A DNA stretch of 64,000 nt, from contig NZ_JPEO01000001.1 in assembly GCF_000753795.1 (NCBI RefSeq), forward strand, positions 186,001-250,000. Reading direction: 5' to 3'. This stretch comes from Shewanella mangrovi. Lineage in GTDB: Bacteria; Pseudomonadota; Gammaproteobacteria; Enterobacterales; Shewanellaceae. Within the stretch, counting starts at the first letter, position 1; every line of letters starts with the position of its first letter. The notes under the pieces are model-generated. The model searched no databases. It saw only the letters and a list, made by a program, of their open reading frames with translations, and was not told where the DNA came from. Positions 8,622 to 16,914 of this stretch are shown here, piece after piece. A program made the translations under genes and the position numbers.

Positions 8622-10277
8622 ATGTCTCGTTATGCCTTAGGTTTGGACTACGGTTCAGACTCCGTCAGAGCCCTCTTGGTAGACACCTCAACTGGTGAAG
8701 AGGTGGCTAGCCATTTGATTTACTATCCTAGATGGTCCAAAGGCTTGTATTGCGAGCCGGCAAAGGATCAATTCCGCCAACACCCACTCGATTACCTCGA
8801 CAGCCTCGAGCAAGTAATCCAAGGTCTGTGGCAAGTTGCACCTGCTGGTGCAGCTGATCGCGTTATCGGTGTGAGCTTTGATACCACAGGTTCAACGCCA
8901 GTAGCAGTGAACAAAGACGGCGTGCCATTGGCATTGACCCCAGAGTTTGCTGAAAACCCAAATGCGATGTTCGTATTGTGGAAAGACCACACGGCGATTG
9001 CCGAAGCGGCTGAAATTACTAAAGCAGCTACTGAAAATGAGGTGAACTACCTCAAGCATATGGGCGGCATCTACTCATCTGAGTGGTTCTGGGCCAAAGC
9101 GCTGCATGTTTATCGCAACGATGAGAAAGTGCGTGAAGCAACTTACTCATGGGTTGAGCACTGTGACTGGATCACCGCGATTCTGGCTGGTACGACTCAT
9201 CCAGAAAAATTCCGCATGGGCCGTTGTGCCGCCGGTCATAAGATCATGTGGAACGAAGAGTGGGGCGGTTTCCCACCAAATGAATTCTTTGTTGGCATCG
9301 ACCCATTGTTAGATGGTCTGGCTGACACCCTGAACCCTGCGACTGAAACCGCAGGCGAAGTTGCTGGTCACCTGACCGAAGAGTGGGCCGCTAAGCTAGG
9401 TCTGCCAGTCGGTATCGCGATTGGTTATGGTGCATTTGACTGCCACATGGGCGCAGTTGCTGCCAAAGTACGTCCAGGCGTACTGACCAAGGTAATGGGT
9501 ACCTCTACTTGTGACATCACTGTGACCTCAAAAGAGCAGCTGGCAGGTAAATCTGTTCGCGGTATCTGTGGTCAAGTCGATGGTTCTGTATTGCCAGGCA
9601 TGATTGGTCTGGAAGCTGGTCAGTCGGCGTTTGGTGACTTGTACGCATGGTTCAAAAACCTGCTGCTGTGGCCAATTCGCGAAGTATTGCCAACCATCGA
9701 AGGTGTTGACCAAGCAGCGTTAGCGCAAGCATTTGAAGACAAAACCTTAGTGGCGATGTCTAACGAAGCAGCTAAATTGCCTATCAGCGAGCAGGGTATT
9801 ACTGCGCTGGATTGGGTGAATGGTCGTCGTACGCCAGATGCTGACCAAGGCGTGAGCATGGCGATTACTGGCCTGAAAATGGGCAGCAGTGCACCGCAAA
9901 TCTTCCGTGGTTTGGTTGAAGCAACTGCGTTTGGCGCCCGTGCAATTACCGAACGTTTCCGCGAAGAAGGCGTAAACATTGAGTCAGTGGTCACTATCGG
10001 CGGTATCTCTAAGAAGTCTGATTTCGTGATGCAGACCTGTGCCGATGTGTGGAACTGCCCAATCGAAGTATTGGAAAGCGACCAGAGCTGTGCGCTCGGT
10101 GCAGCAATTTTTGCTGCTGTCGCAGCAGGCGAATTCGAAACCGTTGAACAGGCGCAAGCTGTGATGGCATCACCTGTATGTAAAACCTATACACCTATTC
10201 CTGAAAATGCAGCGGTATATGACCGTCTGTATAAGAAATATCAGGCGCTGGGTCAGTACGTTAACGGAGCAAAATAA
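8622..10277 (+). CDS. araB: Ribulokinase
   Basis: A 551-residue FGGY-family kinase that phosphorylates L-ribulose to L-ribulose 5-phosphate in the cytoplasm, the second step of L-arabinose catabolism. It has the N-terminal ATPase-fold start YALGLDYGSDSVRALLVD, the VMGTSTCDI phosphate-loop region near residue 295, and IGGISKKSDFVMQ with an ALGAAIFAAVAAGE segment near the C-terminus, as in AraB. Length is close to the E. coli enzyme. AAGGG lies just ahead of ATG 8622. The stop overlaps the araD start by one base (TAATG), which indicates translational coupling. The operator at 8555-8567 suggests induction by arabinose through the GntR-type regulator of this window. Confidence 0.96.
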   Translation: MSRYALGLDYGSDSVRALLVDTSTGEEVASHLIYYPRWSKGLYCEPAKDQFRQHPLDYLDSLEQVIQGLWQVAPAGAADRVIGVSFDTTGSTPVAVNKDGVPLALTPEFAENPNAMFVLWKDHTAIAEAAEITKAATENEVNYLKHMGGIYSSEWFWAKALHVYRNDEKVREATYSWVEHCDWITAILAGTTHPEKFRMGRCAAGHKIMWNEEWGGFPPNEFFVGIDPLLDGLADTLNPATETAGEVAGHLTEEWAAKLGLPVGIAIGYGAFDCHMGAVAAKVRPGVLTKVMGTSTCDITVTSKEQLAGKSVRGICGQVDGSVLPGMIGLEAGQSAFGDLYAWFKNLLLWPIREVLPTIEGVDQAALAQAFEDKTLVAMSNEAAKLPISEQGITALDWVNGRRTPDADQGVSMAITGLKMGSSAPQIFRGLVEATAFGARAITERFREEGVNIESVVTIGGISKKSDFVMQTCADVWNCPIEVLESDQSCALGAAIFAAVAAGEFETVEQAQAVMASPVCKTYTPIPENAAVYDRLYKKYQALGQYVNGAK

Positions 10278-10969
10278 TGAGTTACAAAGAACTCAAACGC
10301 CAGGCTTTTGAAGCCAACATGGAGTTGCAAACCCGTAATTTGGTGGTTTACACCTTTGGTAACGTATCTCAGATCGACCGCGACAAAGGTGTGATCGCCA
10401 TTAAACCAAGTGGCGTATCTTACGATAAGTTGCAGCCTGAAGATTTGGTGATTGTGGATTTGGAAAATAACATTGTAGAAGGCAAGATGCGTCCTTCTTC
10501 TGACACCAAAACTCACACTCACCTGTATCGTCATTTTGAAAACATTGGTGGTGTGACTCACACTCACTCCACTTATGCGACCGCGTGGGCGCAAGCCAAA
10601 ACTGGCATTCCATGCTTGGGGACTACACACGCAGACTTCGTATACGGCGAAATCCCATGCACTGCTGAAATGACGGCAGAGCAGATCACCCGTGACTACG
10701 AAGAAGAAACAGGTGTGCAAATCACCGACTGCTACAAAGACAAAGATTATGAAGCTGCACCGATGGTGCTGGTTGCTGGTCACGCGCCTTTTACTTGGGG
10801 TGTTGATGCAGCGAAATCGGTATACCACGCAGTGCTGCTCGAAGAGATTGCCAAGATGTCATATCTGACGCGCACACTGGCGCCACAAGGCACAGTGCTG
10901 AGCCAAGCAATCGCAGACAAGCATTATTACAGAAAGCACGGTAAGAACGCTTACTACGGTCAAAACTAA
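10277..10969 (+). CDS. araD: L-ribulose-5-phosphate 4-epimerase
   Basis: A 230-residue class II aldolase-fold enzyme converting L-ribulose 5-phosphate to D-xylulose 5-phosphate, which then enters the pentose phosphate pathway. The zinc-binding histidines are in THTHSTYA (about residues 94-101) and AGHAPFTWG (about 170-178). The KPSGVSYDKL and SSDTKTHTHLY segments are typical of the phosphate and substrate site. Size equals E. coli AraD. ATG overlaps the araB stop, with GGAGC (10266-10270) inside the end of araB as the ribosome site. araA follows after 37 nt. Confidence 0.96.
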   Translation: MSYKELKRQAFEANMELQTRNLVVYTFGNVSQIDRDKGVIAIKPSGVSYDKLQPEDLVIVDLENNIVEGKMRPSSDTKTHTHLYRHFENIGGVTHTHSTYATAWAQAKTGIPCLGTTHADFVYGEIPCTAEMTAEQITRDYEEETGVQITDCYKDKDYEAAPMVLVAGHAPFTWGVDAAKSVYHAVLLEEIAKMSYLTRTLAPQGTVLSQAIADKHYYRKHGKNAYYGQN

Positions 10970-11006
10970 ACCGGTAAGCCCCGCTTTCAACTAAATCGAG
11001 GTCGTT

Positions 11007-12509
11007 ATGAATAGCATTGCAAATAAAGAAGTGTGGTTTGTCACAGGTTCGCAAACTCTGTACGGACCAAAAGTATTGGAAACCGTAGCTGATGACAGCG
11101 CTACCGTCGTAGCAGGCCTGAACTCAACAGCTAATCTGCCTGTGAAACTGGTTTGCAAACCAACGGTTAAGAGCCCAGAAGAGATCTTCAACCTGTGCCA
11201 AGAAGCTAACGCCAGCAAAGAGTGCGTGGGCTTGGTATTGTGGATGCACACCTTCTCGCCAGCCAAAATGTGGATTGCTGGTCTGAGTGTATTGAACAAG
11301 CCTTGGTTGCACCTGCACACCCAATTCCGTGCAGAATTGCCATGGGCTGACATCGACATGAACTACATGAACACTCACCAGAGTGCTCACGGTGACCGTG
11401 AATTCGGCTTCATCGGTACCCGCATGCGCAAAGAGCGCAAAGTGGTTGTAGGTCACTGGCAGAACCCAAGTGTACAGACCCAAATCGATGATTGGTGTCG
11501 TGCAGCATTGGGCTGGAACGAATCTCGCAACCTGAAAGTTGCCCGTTTCGGTGACAACATGCGTCAAGTAGCGGTAACTGAAGGTAACAAAGTTAGCGCG
11601 CAAATCACCTTCGGTTATGAAGTTCACGGCTATGGTATCAACGACCTAGTATCAGTGATCAATGACGTGACTGATGCTGACGTTAAAAACCAAATCGAAA
11701 TCTATCGCAATGACTACGAAGTCGCTGCTGCATTGCTGGAAGATGAATACCAATTCAAAATGCTGCAACAAGAAGCACGTTTAGAACTGGGTATGGCACG
11801 TTTCCTTGAAGCAGGTAACTTCGGTGCATTCACCAATACCTTCGAGAACTTGACTGGTATGACCGGTCTGCCAGGCTTGGCAACTCAACGTCTGATGTCT
11901 CAAGGTTACGGTTACGGCGGCGAAGGCGACTGGAAAACTGCTGCCATGGTACGCATCCTGAAAGTGATGGGCGAAGGCCGTGATGGTGGTGCTTCATTTA
12001 TGGAAGACTACACCTATAACTTCGGTGCAGTAGACCAAGCCCTGCAAGCGCACATGTTGGAAGTATGCCCATCAATCGCTGCTGCTAAGCCAAAAGTGGA
12101 AGTACATCGCCACACCATCGGTGTGAAATGTGATACCGCGCGTCTGCTGTTCAAAGGTAAAGCCGGTGCCGGTGTTGCCGTATCGCCAGTGGATCTGGGT
12201 GATCGTTTCCGTATCATCGTGAACGAAGTTGATGCAGTGAATCCACCTGCTGATACGCCTAAACTGCCAGTCGCTTCTGCACTGTGGGAACCACGTCCAA
12301 ACTTGGCAACCGCTGCTGCAGCATGGATCTACGCCGGTGGCGCGCACCACACTGCATACAGCCAAGCTGTTAACACTGACATGATCATCGATTATGCAGA
12401 AATGGCCGGTGTTGAATGTGCGGTTATAGATGGTGATACCACTGTTCGTTCATTCAAGAACGAATTACGTCAAAGCGCAGCTTACTATCATCTGAGCAAA
12501 GGTCTTTAA
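11007..12509 (+). CDS. araA: L-arabinose isomerase
   Basis: A 500-residue enzyme that interconverts L-arabinose and L-ribulose with Mn2+, the first intracellular step. It starts with [14 protein letters not shown], contains [16 protein letters not shown] and [13 protein letters not shown] in the substrate pocket, and has metal-site residues around [27 protein letters not shown] and [10 protein letters not shown], as in E. coli AraA (also 500 residues). ATGAATAG at 11007 follows GAGG at 10999-11002. It is the last gene of araB-araD-araA, an order different from the E. coli araBAD order, and is closed by a strong terminator. Confidence 0.97.
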   Translation: MNSIANKEVWFVTGSQTLYGPKVLETVADDSATVVAGLNSTANLPVKLVCKPTVKSPEEIFNLCQEANASKECVGLVLWMHTFSPAKMWIAGLSVLNKPWLHLHTQFRAELPWADIDMNYMNTHQSAHGDREFGFIGTRMRKERKVVVGHWQNPSVQTQIDDWCRAALGWNESRNLKVARFGDNMRQVAVTEGNKVSAQITFGYEVHGYGINDLVSVINDVTDADVKNQIEIYRNDYEVAAALLEDEYQFKMLQQEARLELGMARFLEAGNFGAFTNTFENLTGMTGLPGLATQRLMSQGYGYGGEGDWKTAAMVRILKVMGEGRDGGASFMEDYTYNFGAVDQALQAHMLEVCPSIAAAKPKVEVHRHTIGVKCDTARLLFKGKAGAGVAVSPVDLGDRFRIIVNEVDAVNPPADTPKLPVASALWEPRPNLATAAAAWIYAGGAHHTAYSQAVNTDMIIDYAEMAGVECAVIDGDTTVRSFKNELRQSAAYYHLSKGL

Positions 12510-12524
12510 TCCTTAAACTCAAAT

Positions 12525-12557
12525 AAGGCCAACCCCATTAGTGGGGTTGGCCTTTTT
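12525..12557 (+). terminator. Strong terminator of the araBDA operon
   Basis: AAGGCCAACCCCA (12525-12537) pairs with TGGGGTTGGCCTT (12542-12554), a perfect 13-bp stem with a 4-nt loop and a T5 run. It starts 16 nt after the araA stop. Confidence 0.95.
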
Positions 12558-12999
12558 GTGTTTATGGCGTTTGGTTTTGGCGCAGAGGCGATTTGGCTCT
12601 CCTGAGTTGTTGGCGCTTGCTCGCGTAGACCACTACGCGTCGCGCCCGCCGCCTAGCAGGAAAACCAACTCGCGCTCTGCCATTGCTTGCATGTTTGGTT
12701 AGAGCAAAAGTGGCAAGCAAAGCGGAAAAGCATTGCATGCTAACGACGAAAAAGCACATGTAGCCCAAAACCAACTCGCGCTCAGCCATTGCGTGCATGT
12801 TTGCTTAGATCAAAAGCGGTGAGAGAAGCGGAAAAGCAAAAGAACGAACAGCGAAAAACTGTAGCCCAGAAAAACCAGCATTCAGGTTCGATATAGGTTG
12901 AGATGGCACACTCTATTTACTGATTTTAAGTTCGCCTGAGAGCGAACCTAATAACAATTAACCCCCACTTATTGCAGACACAAAATTTAGAGGTATTTG
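12558..12999. other. Non-coding spacer between araA and the HAD gene
   Basis: About 440 bp without a credible gene. It contains the imperfect tandem repeat at 12663-12868 and a small hairpin, CGCGTAG with CTACGCG, near 12630-12650. A second small inverted repeat (GTTCGC with GCGAAC, near 12930-12947) precedes the HAD gene promoter area. Confidence 0.7.
12663..12868. repeat. Imperfect tandem duplication of a ~100-bp unit
   Basis: Unit 1 (12663-12767) and unit 2 (12769-12868) both begin AACCAACTCGCGCTC, continue with a similar GCCATTGCxTGCATGTTTG block and an AAGCGGAAAAGCA block, and end GTAGCCCA. The middle parts diverge and differ slightly in length. No start codon, tRNA or transposase signature is visible. 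Confidence 0.75.
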
Positions 13000-13584
13000 A
13001 TGATCGACTTAAGCCGATATCGCGGCATTATCTTTGATATGGATGGCACTCTGATTGATTCTATGGGCTCACATCAATCGGCGTGGCGCGCGGTGTGTGA
13101 AGAATATGGCTACCCTTGGGATGAAGCCTATATGTACAGCTTGGGTGGCGTACCAACGCTTCAAACTGTGGTGGTACTCAATGAGAAATATGGCATGAGC
13201 CACAATGCTGAAATTGTTGCCGCGCGTAAAAAGCTGATTTGGGAAGAGGGTGACCATACCCCTACCGTAATTGCTGATACTTTCGCCGTATTTGAACATT
13301 ATCGTCCAAGTATGAAAATAGGGGTTGGAACCGGGGCTGAACGTGGCCATGCGCTCGATATGCTCAACGCTACCGGTATCCTGTCAAGAATTGACGCATT
13401 GGTAACGGCTTCAGATGTTGAAAATGGTAAGCCCGCACCAGACACATTTCTAAATGTGGCGTTACAGTTGGGCCTCACTCCCGCCGAGTGTATTGTTTTT
13501 GAAGACACGCAAATCGGTGCCAATGCTGCAGCCGCAGCAGGAATGGACTGTGTAATTGTGAAAGACGGCAAGATCCAGTGTTAA
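13000..13584 (+). CDS. HAD-superfamily sugar phosphatase (YqaB / beta-phosphoglucomutase-like)
   Basis: A 194-residue haloacid dehalogenase-type phosphatase. Motif I is FDMDGTLID with catalytic Asp13 and Asp15. The cap region is small (about residues 17-85), a Thr in GVGTGA serves as motif II, Lys in NGKPAPDTF as motif III, and FEDTQIGANAA as motif IV. Size and sequence resemble E. coli YqaB, which acts on fructose 1-phosphate and related sugar phosphates. The frame opens at TTG 12997, but ATG 13000 with AGAGG (12989-12993) is more likely. Placed between araBDA and aldose epimerase, it may remove misphosphorylated pentose phosphates; this is inference from position. Confidence 0.82.
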   Translation: MIDLSRYRGIIFDMDGTLIDSMGSHQSAWRAVCEEYGYPWDEAYMYSLGGVPTLQTVVVLNEKYGMSHNAEIVAARKKLIWEEGDHTPTVIADTFAVFEHYRPSMKIGVGTGAERGHALDMLNATGILSRIDALVTASDVENGKPAPDTFLNVALQLGLTPAECIVFEDTQIGANAAAAAGMDCVIVKDGKIQC

Positions 13585-13605
13585 AAGCTTGCAACTTGCT
13601 GTTTA

Positions 13606-13618
13606 TTTATAATATAAA
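13606..13618. promoter_or_regulatory. Possible AraR-like operator upstream of the epimerase gene
   Basis: TTTATAATATAAA is a perfect palindrome around one base and fits ATYRTAnTAYRAT at 10 of 12 positions. It is AT-rich, so chance is possible. It lies 32 bp before the start of the epimerase-GH97-GH43 operon. Confidence 0.4.
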
Positions 13619-13650
13619 ACGATAAATTTACCACGAAAGAAGGTACAGGC

Positions 13651-14898
13651 ATGAAAGGACATATCGCACATCAAGGGCAGGGTAAATATTCCTCTTCCCT
13701 GCTGAGTTTTTGCCTCAAGGCAGCCGGTTTTTCTCTGGCTGGTATCGCACTGGCTGGTTGTAGCCCTGCGGAGCAAAATTCAGCCCCCTCTGCCAAGCCT
13801 GCAGCAACGGAACAACACGCTATGAATGAATCAAAAGTCAGCGCTACTGAAAAACCGTTTGGCACTTTGCCAGATGGCACTGAAGTGAAACTGGTCACTC
13901 TGAAAAATGCTAACGGCATTGAAGTCGATGTGATGAGCTATGGTGGCATCATCACCAAGATGATCACGCCAGATGCCAAAGGTAATATGAAAGATATCGC
14001 CTTAGGTTTTGATACGCTGGATGAGTATGTTGCCTCTAAAACTAACAACGTGTATTTCGGCGCGCTGATCGGTCGTTATGGCAACCGTATTGCTGACGGC
14101 AAGTTCACCTTAGATGGTAAAGAGTACACGCTGGCAACCAACGATGGTGATAACCACCTGCACGGCGGCACTGTTGGTTTTGACCAAAAAGTGTGGGGCA
14201 TTAAGCCATTCGTGAAAGACGGCAAAGCATGTGTTGAGCTGACACTGACCAGCCCAGACGGTGAAGAAGGTTACCCAGGCACACTGGCAACCAAAGTGGT
14301 CTATGAACTGACGGCTGACAACAAGCTGGATATGCAGTTTACCGCCACAACGGATAAACCGACCATCGTTAACCTGACCCAGCACAGCTACTTTAACTTG
14401 GCCGGTAGTGGCAGCATTCTGGATCAACAGATCCAAATCAATGCTGATGAATACACCCCAACTCGTCCTGGTTTGATCCCTACTGGCGAAGTGGCTTCTG
14501 TTGAAGGTACGCCGTTTGATTTCCGTCAGCCTAAAGCGATTGGCAAAGATATTAACGTTGATAACGAACAGCTGACCATGGCGGGTGGTTTTGACCACAA
14601 CTTCGTATTGCGTCCACACGCAAAAGGCGAATTGGTGTTAGCGGCCAAAGTAACTGATCCAGCAAGTGGCCGTGTGTTAGAAGTGTTGACTGACGAGCCT
14701 GCTATTCAGTTCTACTCAGGTAACTTCCTGGATGGTTCACTGAAAGGTAAAGGCAACACCTATACCAAGAACAGTGGTTTTGCATTAGAGCCTCAGCACA
14801 ATCCAGATTCACCTAATCATCCAGAGTGGCCAACCACTGAGTTGCGTCCGGGTGAAACTTATCAGATCCAAATCGTGTATCACTTCACCACGATCTAA
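13651..14898 (+). CDS. galM: Lipoprotein aldose 1-epimerase (mutarotase)
   Basis: A 415-residue secreted mutarotase that interconverts alpha and beta anomers of aldoses. An unusually long N-terminus leads to the lipobox LAGC (residues 34-37), so mature protein would be lipid-anchored at Cys37, followed by a Ser/Ala/Pro/Glu linker to about residue 68. The epimerase domain has GRYGNRIADGKF, the His-rich NDGDNHLHGG, catalytic His in NLTQHSYFNLAG, and the catalytic Glu region FALEPQHNPDSPNHPEWP. GalM of E. coli is cytoplasmic, so an envelope-anchored version suggests anomer exchange during extracellular or periplasmic arabinan breakdown. GH97 follows after 75 nt and is probably in the same operon. 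Confidence 0.9.
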   Translation: MKGHIAHQGQGKYSSSLLSFCLKAAGFSLAGIALAGCSPAEQNSAPSAKPAATEQHAMNESKVSATEKPFGTLPDGTEVKLVTLKNANGIEVDVMSYGGIITKMITPDAKGNMKDIALGFDTLDEYVASKTNNVYFGALIGRYGNRIADGKFTLDGKEYTLATNDGDNHLHGGTVGFDQKVWGIKPFVKDGKACVELTLTSPDGEEGYPGTLATKVVYELTADNKLDMQFTATTDKPTIVNLTQHSYFNLAGSGSILDQQIQINADEYTPTRPGLIPTGEVASVEGTPFDFRQPKAIGKDINVDNEQLTMAGGFDHNFVLRPHAKGELVLAAKVTDPASGRVLEVLTDEPAIQFYSGNFLDGSLKGKGNTYTKNSGFALEPQHNPDSPNHPEWPTTELRPGETYQIQIVYHFTTI

Positions 14899-14973
14899 CG
14901 TGATAGCTGTTTACTCAGCAGTGCGAATGTCGGCTTAGCCGACATTCGCTTATCCAAGCACAAGGAATTTGGT

Positions 14974-16902
14974 ATGAAAGGTTATGTGGCGTTATCTGGT
15001 GTTCTAGCACTACTGGCAACTTGCAGCGCGAGCGCAGCGTGGCAAACGCGTTTTACCAGCCCAGACAAACAGCTGTCTGCGTCGCTGAGTCTCGATGAAC
15101 AAGGTCGTTTGTGGTATCAGCTATTTCATCATAACCAACCCGTCCTCAAACCTTCACCGCTGGGGTTAAACCTCAACAATGCCCAATTCGCCAAGGGCTT
15201 GAGCTTCAAAAAAGAAGCGGGGCAAAAGACCGTTCAAGGCCAATATGAGCTGTGGACCGGCAAACAGCGTCATGTGGAATACCAAGCGAACGACATCAAT
15301 GTCAGTTTTACGAATCCGCTGGGCCATACGCTGACGATTGAGATGCGTTTATCTGATGATGGTTTGGCATACCGTTATGTATTGCCAGAAAAATCAACCG
15401 ATAGCCGCATTGTGATGAATGAACTCACTGGCTTTCATTTCTTCCCGGAAACCAAAGCATGGCTGCAACACAAGGCCGATGCTAAGTCAGGCTGGGAGCG
15501 CACCAACCCATCGTATGAAGAAGACTACAGCCAAAACATCAGTGTAGAAACGCCGTCACCGACTGAAAACGGCTGGATCTATCCAGCGCTGTATCACTAT
15601 GGCAATGACTGGATCGCGATTACCGAAGCCGGAAATGATGGCCACTATGCGGGCAGTAATCTGGCGCAAAAAAGCCCTGATGGCTTGTATCAATTGCGTT
15701 TTCCGAGCGAAAAAGAAGGCCTCAGCAACGGTAAGTGGCTACCTGAAGCGAAGCTGCCGCTGCATTCTCCTTGGCGCATTATCGCCGTGGGTGACTTAAA
15801 TACGCTGATGAGTTCGACGCTGGGCAGCGATCTGGCAGAACCTGCCAAAATCACCGATACCGCCTGGATTAAACCCGGTATTTCGGCTTGGAGCTGGGGC
15901 TTGTTGAAAGATGAGTCGGTGACCTATCCAATTCAAAAAGAATTTATTGATTACGCCGCCAAGATGCACTGGCCCTATATCTTGATCGACGTCAATTGGG
16001 ACCAAAACATCGGCTACGACAAAATGGCCGAGTTAGCGCAATACGCCAAAGGCAAAAACGTTGGCTTGCTGGTGTGGTACAACTCATCAGGCGCATGGAA
16101 TGGCACGCAGTACACGCCCAAAAGCCAACTGCTGACCCATGATGATCGCGAGCGTGAATTTGCGCGACTGCAGCAGATGGGCATTAAAGGGGTGAAGGTG
16201 GATTTCTTCCCCGGTGATGGTTCATCGGTAATGCAGTACTACCAAGATATTTTGAAAGATGCTGCCGAGCATCAACTTATGGTCAATTTCCACGGCACGA
16301 CGCTGCCACGTGGTTTACAACGTACTTGGCCGAATCTGCTGACCGCCGAGGCGGTGAAGGGCTTTGAGATGATCACCTTCTTCCAAGAGGTTGCCGACCG
16401 CGAAGCAACGCACATTGCCATGTTGCCGTTTACTCGCAACCTGTTTGACCCGATGGATTTCACACCGATGGTGCTGGGCGATATTCCCAATATTGAACGC
16501 AAGACCAGCAACGGTTTTGAGTTAGCACTACCGGTTTTATTAACTTCAGGTATTCAACATCTGGTGACCACACCGAAACAGATGGAAAGCATGCCTGAGT
16601 TTGTGAAGCGTTACCTGCGCTCTGTGCCCGGCCGTTGGGATGAGAGTCGTTTTCTTGGGGGATATCCCGGCAAATATGCTGTGATCGCCAGACGTGCAGG
16701 CAAACAATGGTTCATTGCCGGTATTAATGCCGAGAAAGAGCCTAAAACATTAGAGCTGGATTTGTCCTTTGTGGGAAAAGGGCAGGGACTGTTAATTGAA
16801 GATGGCGCTAGCCCGCGTGCGCTGGTGCAGTCTGAGGTTGATAGCGGTGTCCGCCAGCTAACACTGAAACCTTCCGCCGGTTTTGTGATGGTTTTTAATT
16901 GA
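14974..16902 (+). CDS. GH97 glycoside hydrolase, retaining type; alpha-galactosidase or beta-L-arabinopyranosidase candidate
   Basis: A 642-residue periplasmic enzyme with a signal peptide (about residues 1-22, ending SASA). The N-terminal beta-sandwich typical of GH97 spans roughly 25-280, then a (beta/alpha)8 barrel and a short C-terminal sandwich. Asp410 in GVKVDFFPGD and Glu465 in EAVKGFEM are 55 residues apart, the same spacing as the nucleophile and acid/base I recall for the retaining GH97 enzyme of Bacteroides thetaiotaomicron (D415, E470); inverting SusB-like members lack this Asp. Retaining GH97 enzymes include alpha-galactosidases and beta-L-arabinopyranosidases, and the latter would fit an arabinan locus. 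AAGGA precedes ATG 14974, and the GH43 gene starts 12 nt after its stop. Confidence 0.88.
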   Translation: MKGYVALSGVLALLATCSASAAWQTRFTSPDKQLSASLSLDEQGRLWYQLFHHNQPVLKPSPLGLNLNNAQFAKGLSFKKEAGQKTVQGQYELWTGKQRHVEYQANDINVSFTNPLGHTLTIEMRLSDDGLAYRYVLPEKSTDSRIVMNELTGFHFFPETKAWLQHKADAKSGWERTNPSYEEDYSQNISVETPSPTENGWIYPALYHYGNDWIAITEAGNDGHYAGSNLAQKSPDGLYQLRFPSEKEGLSNGKWLPEAKLPLHSPWRIIAVGDLNTLMSSTLGSDLAEPAKITDTAWIKPGISAWSWGLLKDESVTYPIQKEFIDYAAKMHWPYILIDVNWDQNIGYDKMAELAQYAKGKNVGLLVWYNSSGAWNGTQYTPKSQLLTHDDREREFARLQQMGIKGVKVDFFPGDGSSVMQYYQDILKDAAEHQLMVNFHGTTLPRGLQRTWPNLLTAEAVKGFEMITFFQEVADREATHIAMLPFTRNLFDPMDFTPMVLGDIPNIERKTSNGFELALPVLLTSGIQHLVTTPKQMESMPEFVKRYLRSVPGRWDESRFLGGYPGKYAVIARRAGKQWFIAGINAEKEPKTLELDLSFVGKGQGLLIEDGASPRALVQSEVDSGVRQLTLKPSAGFVMVFN

Positions 16903-16914
16903 GAGACGTTGATA

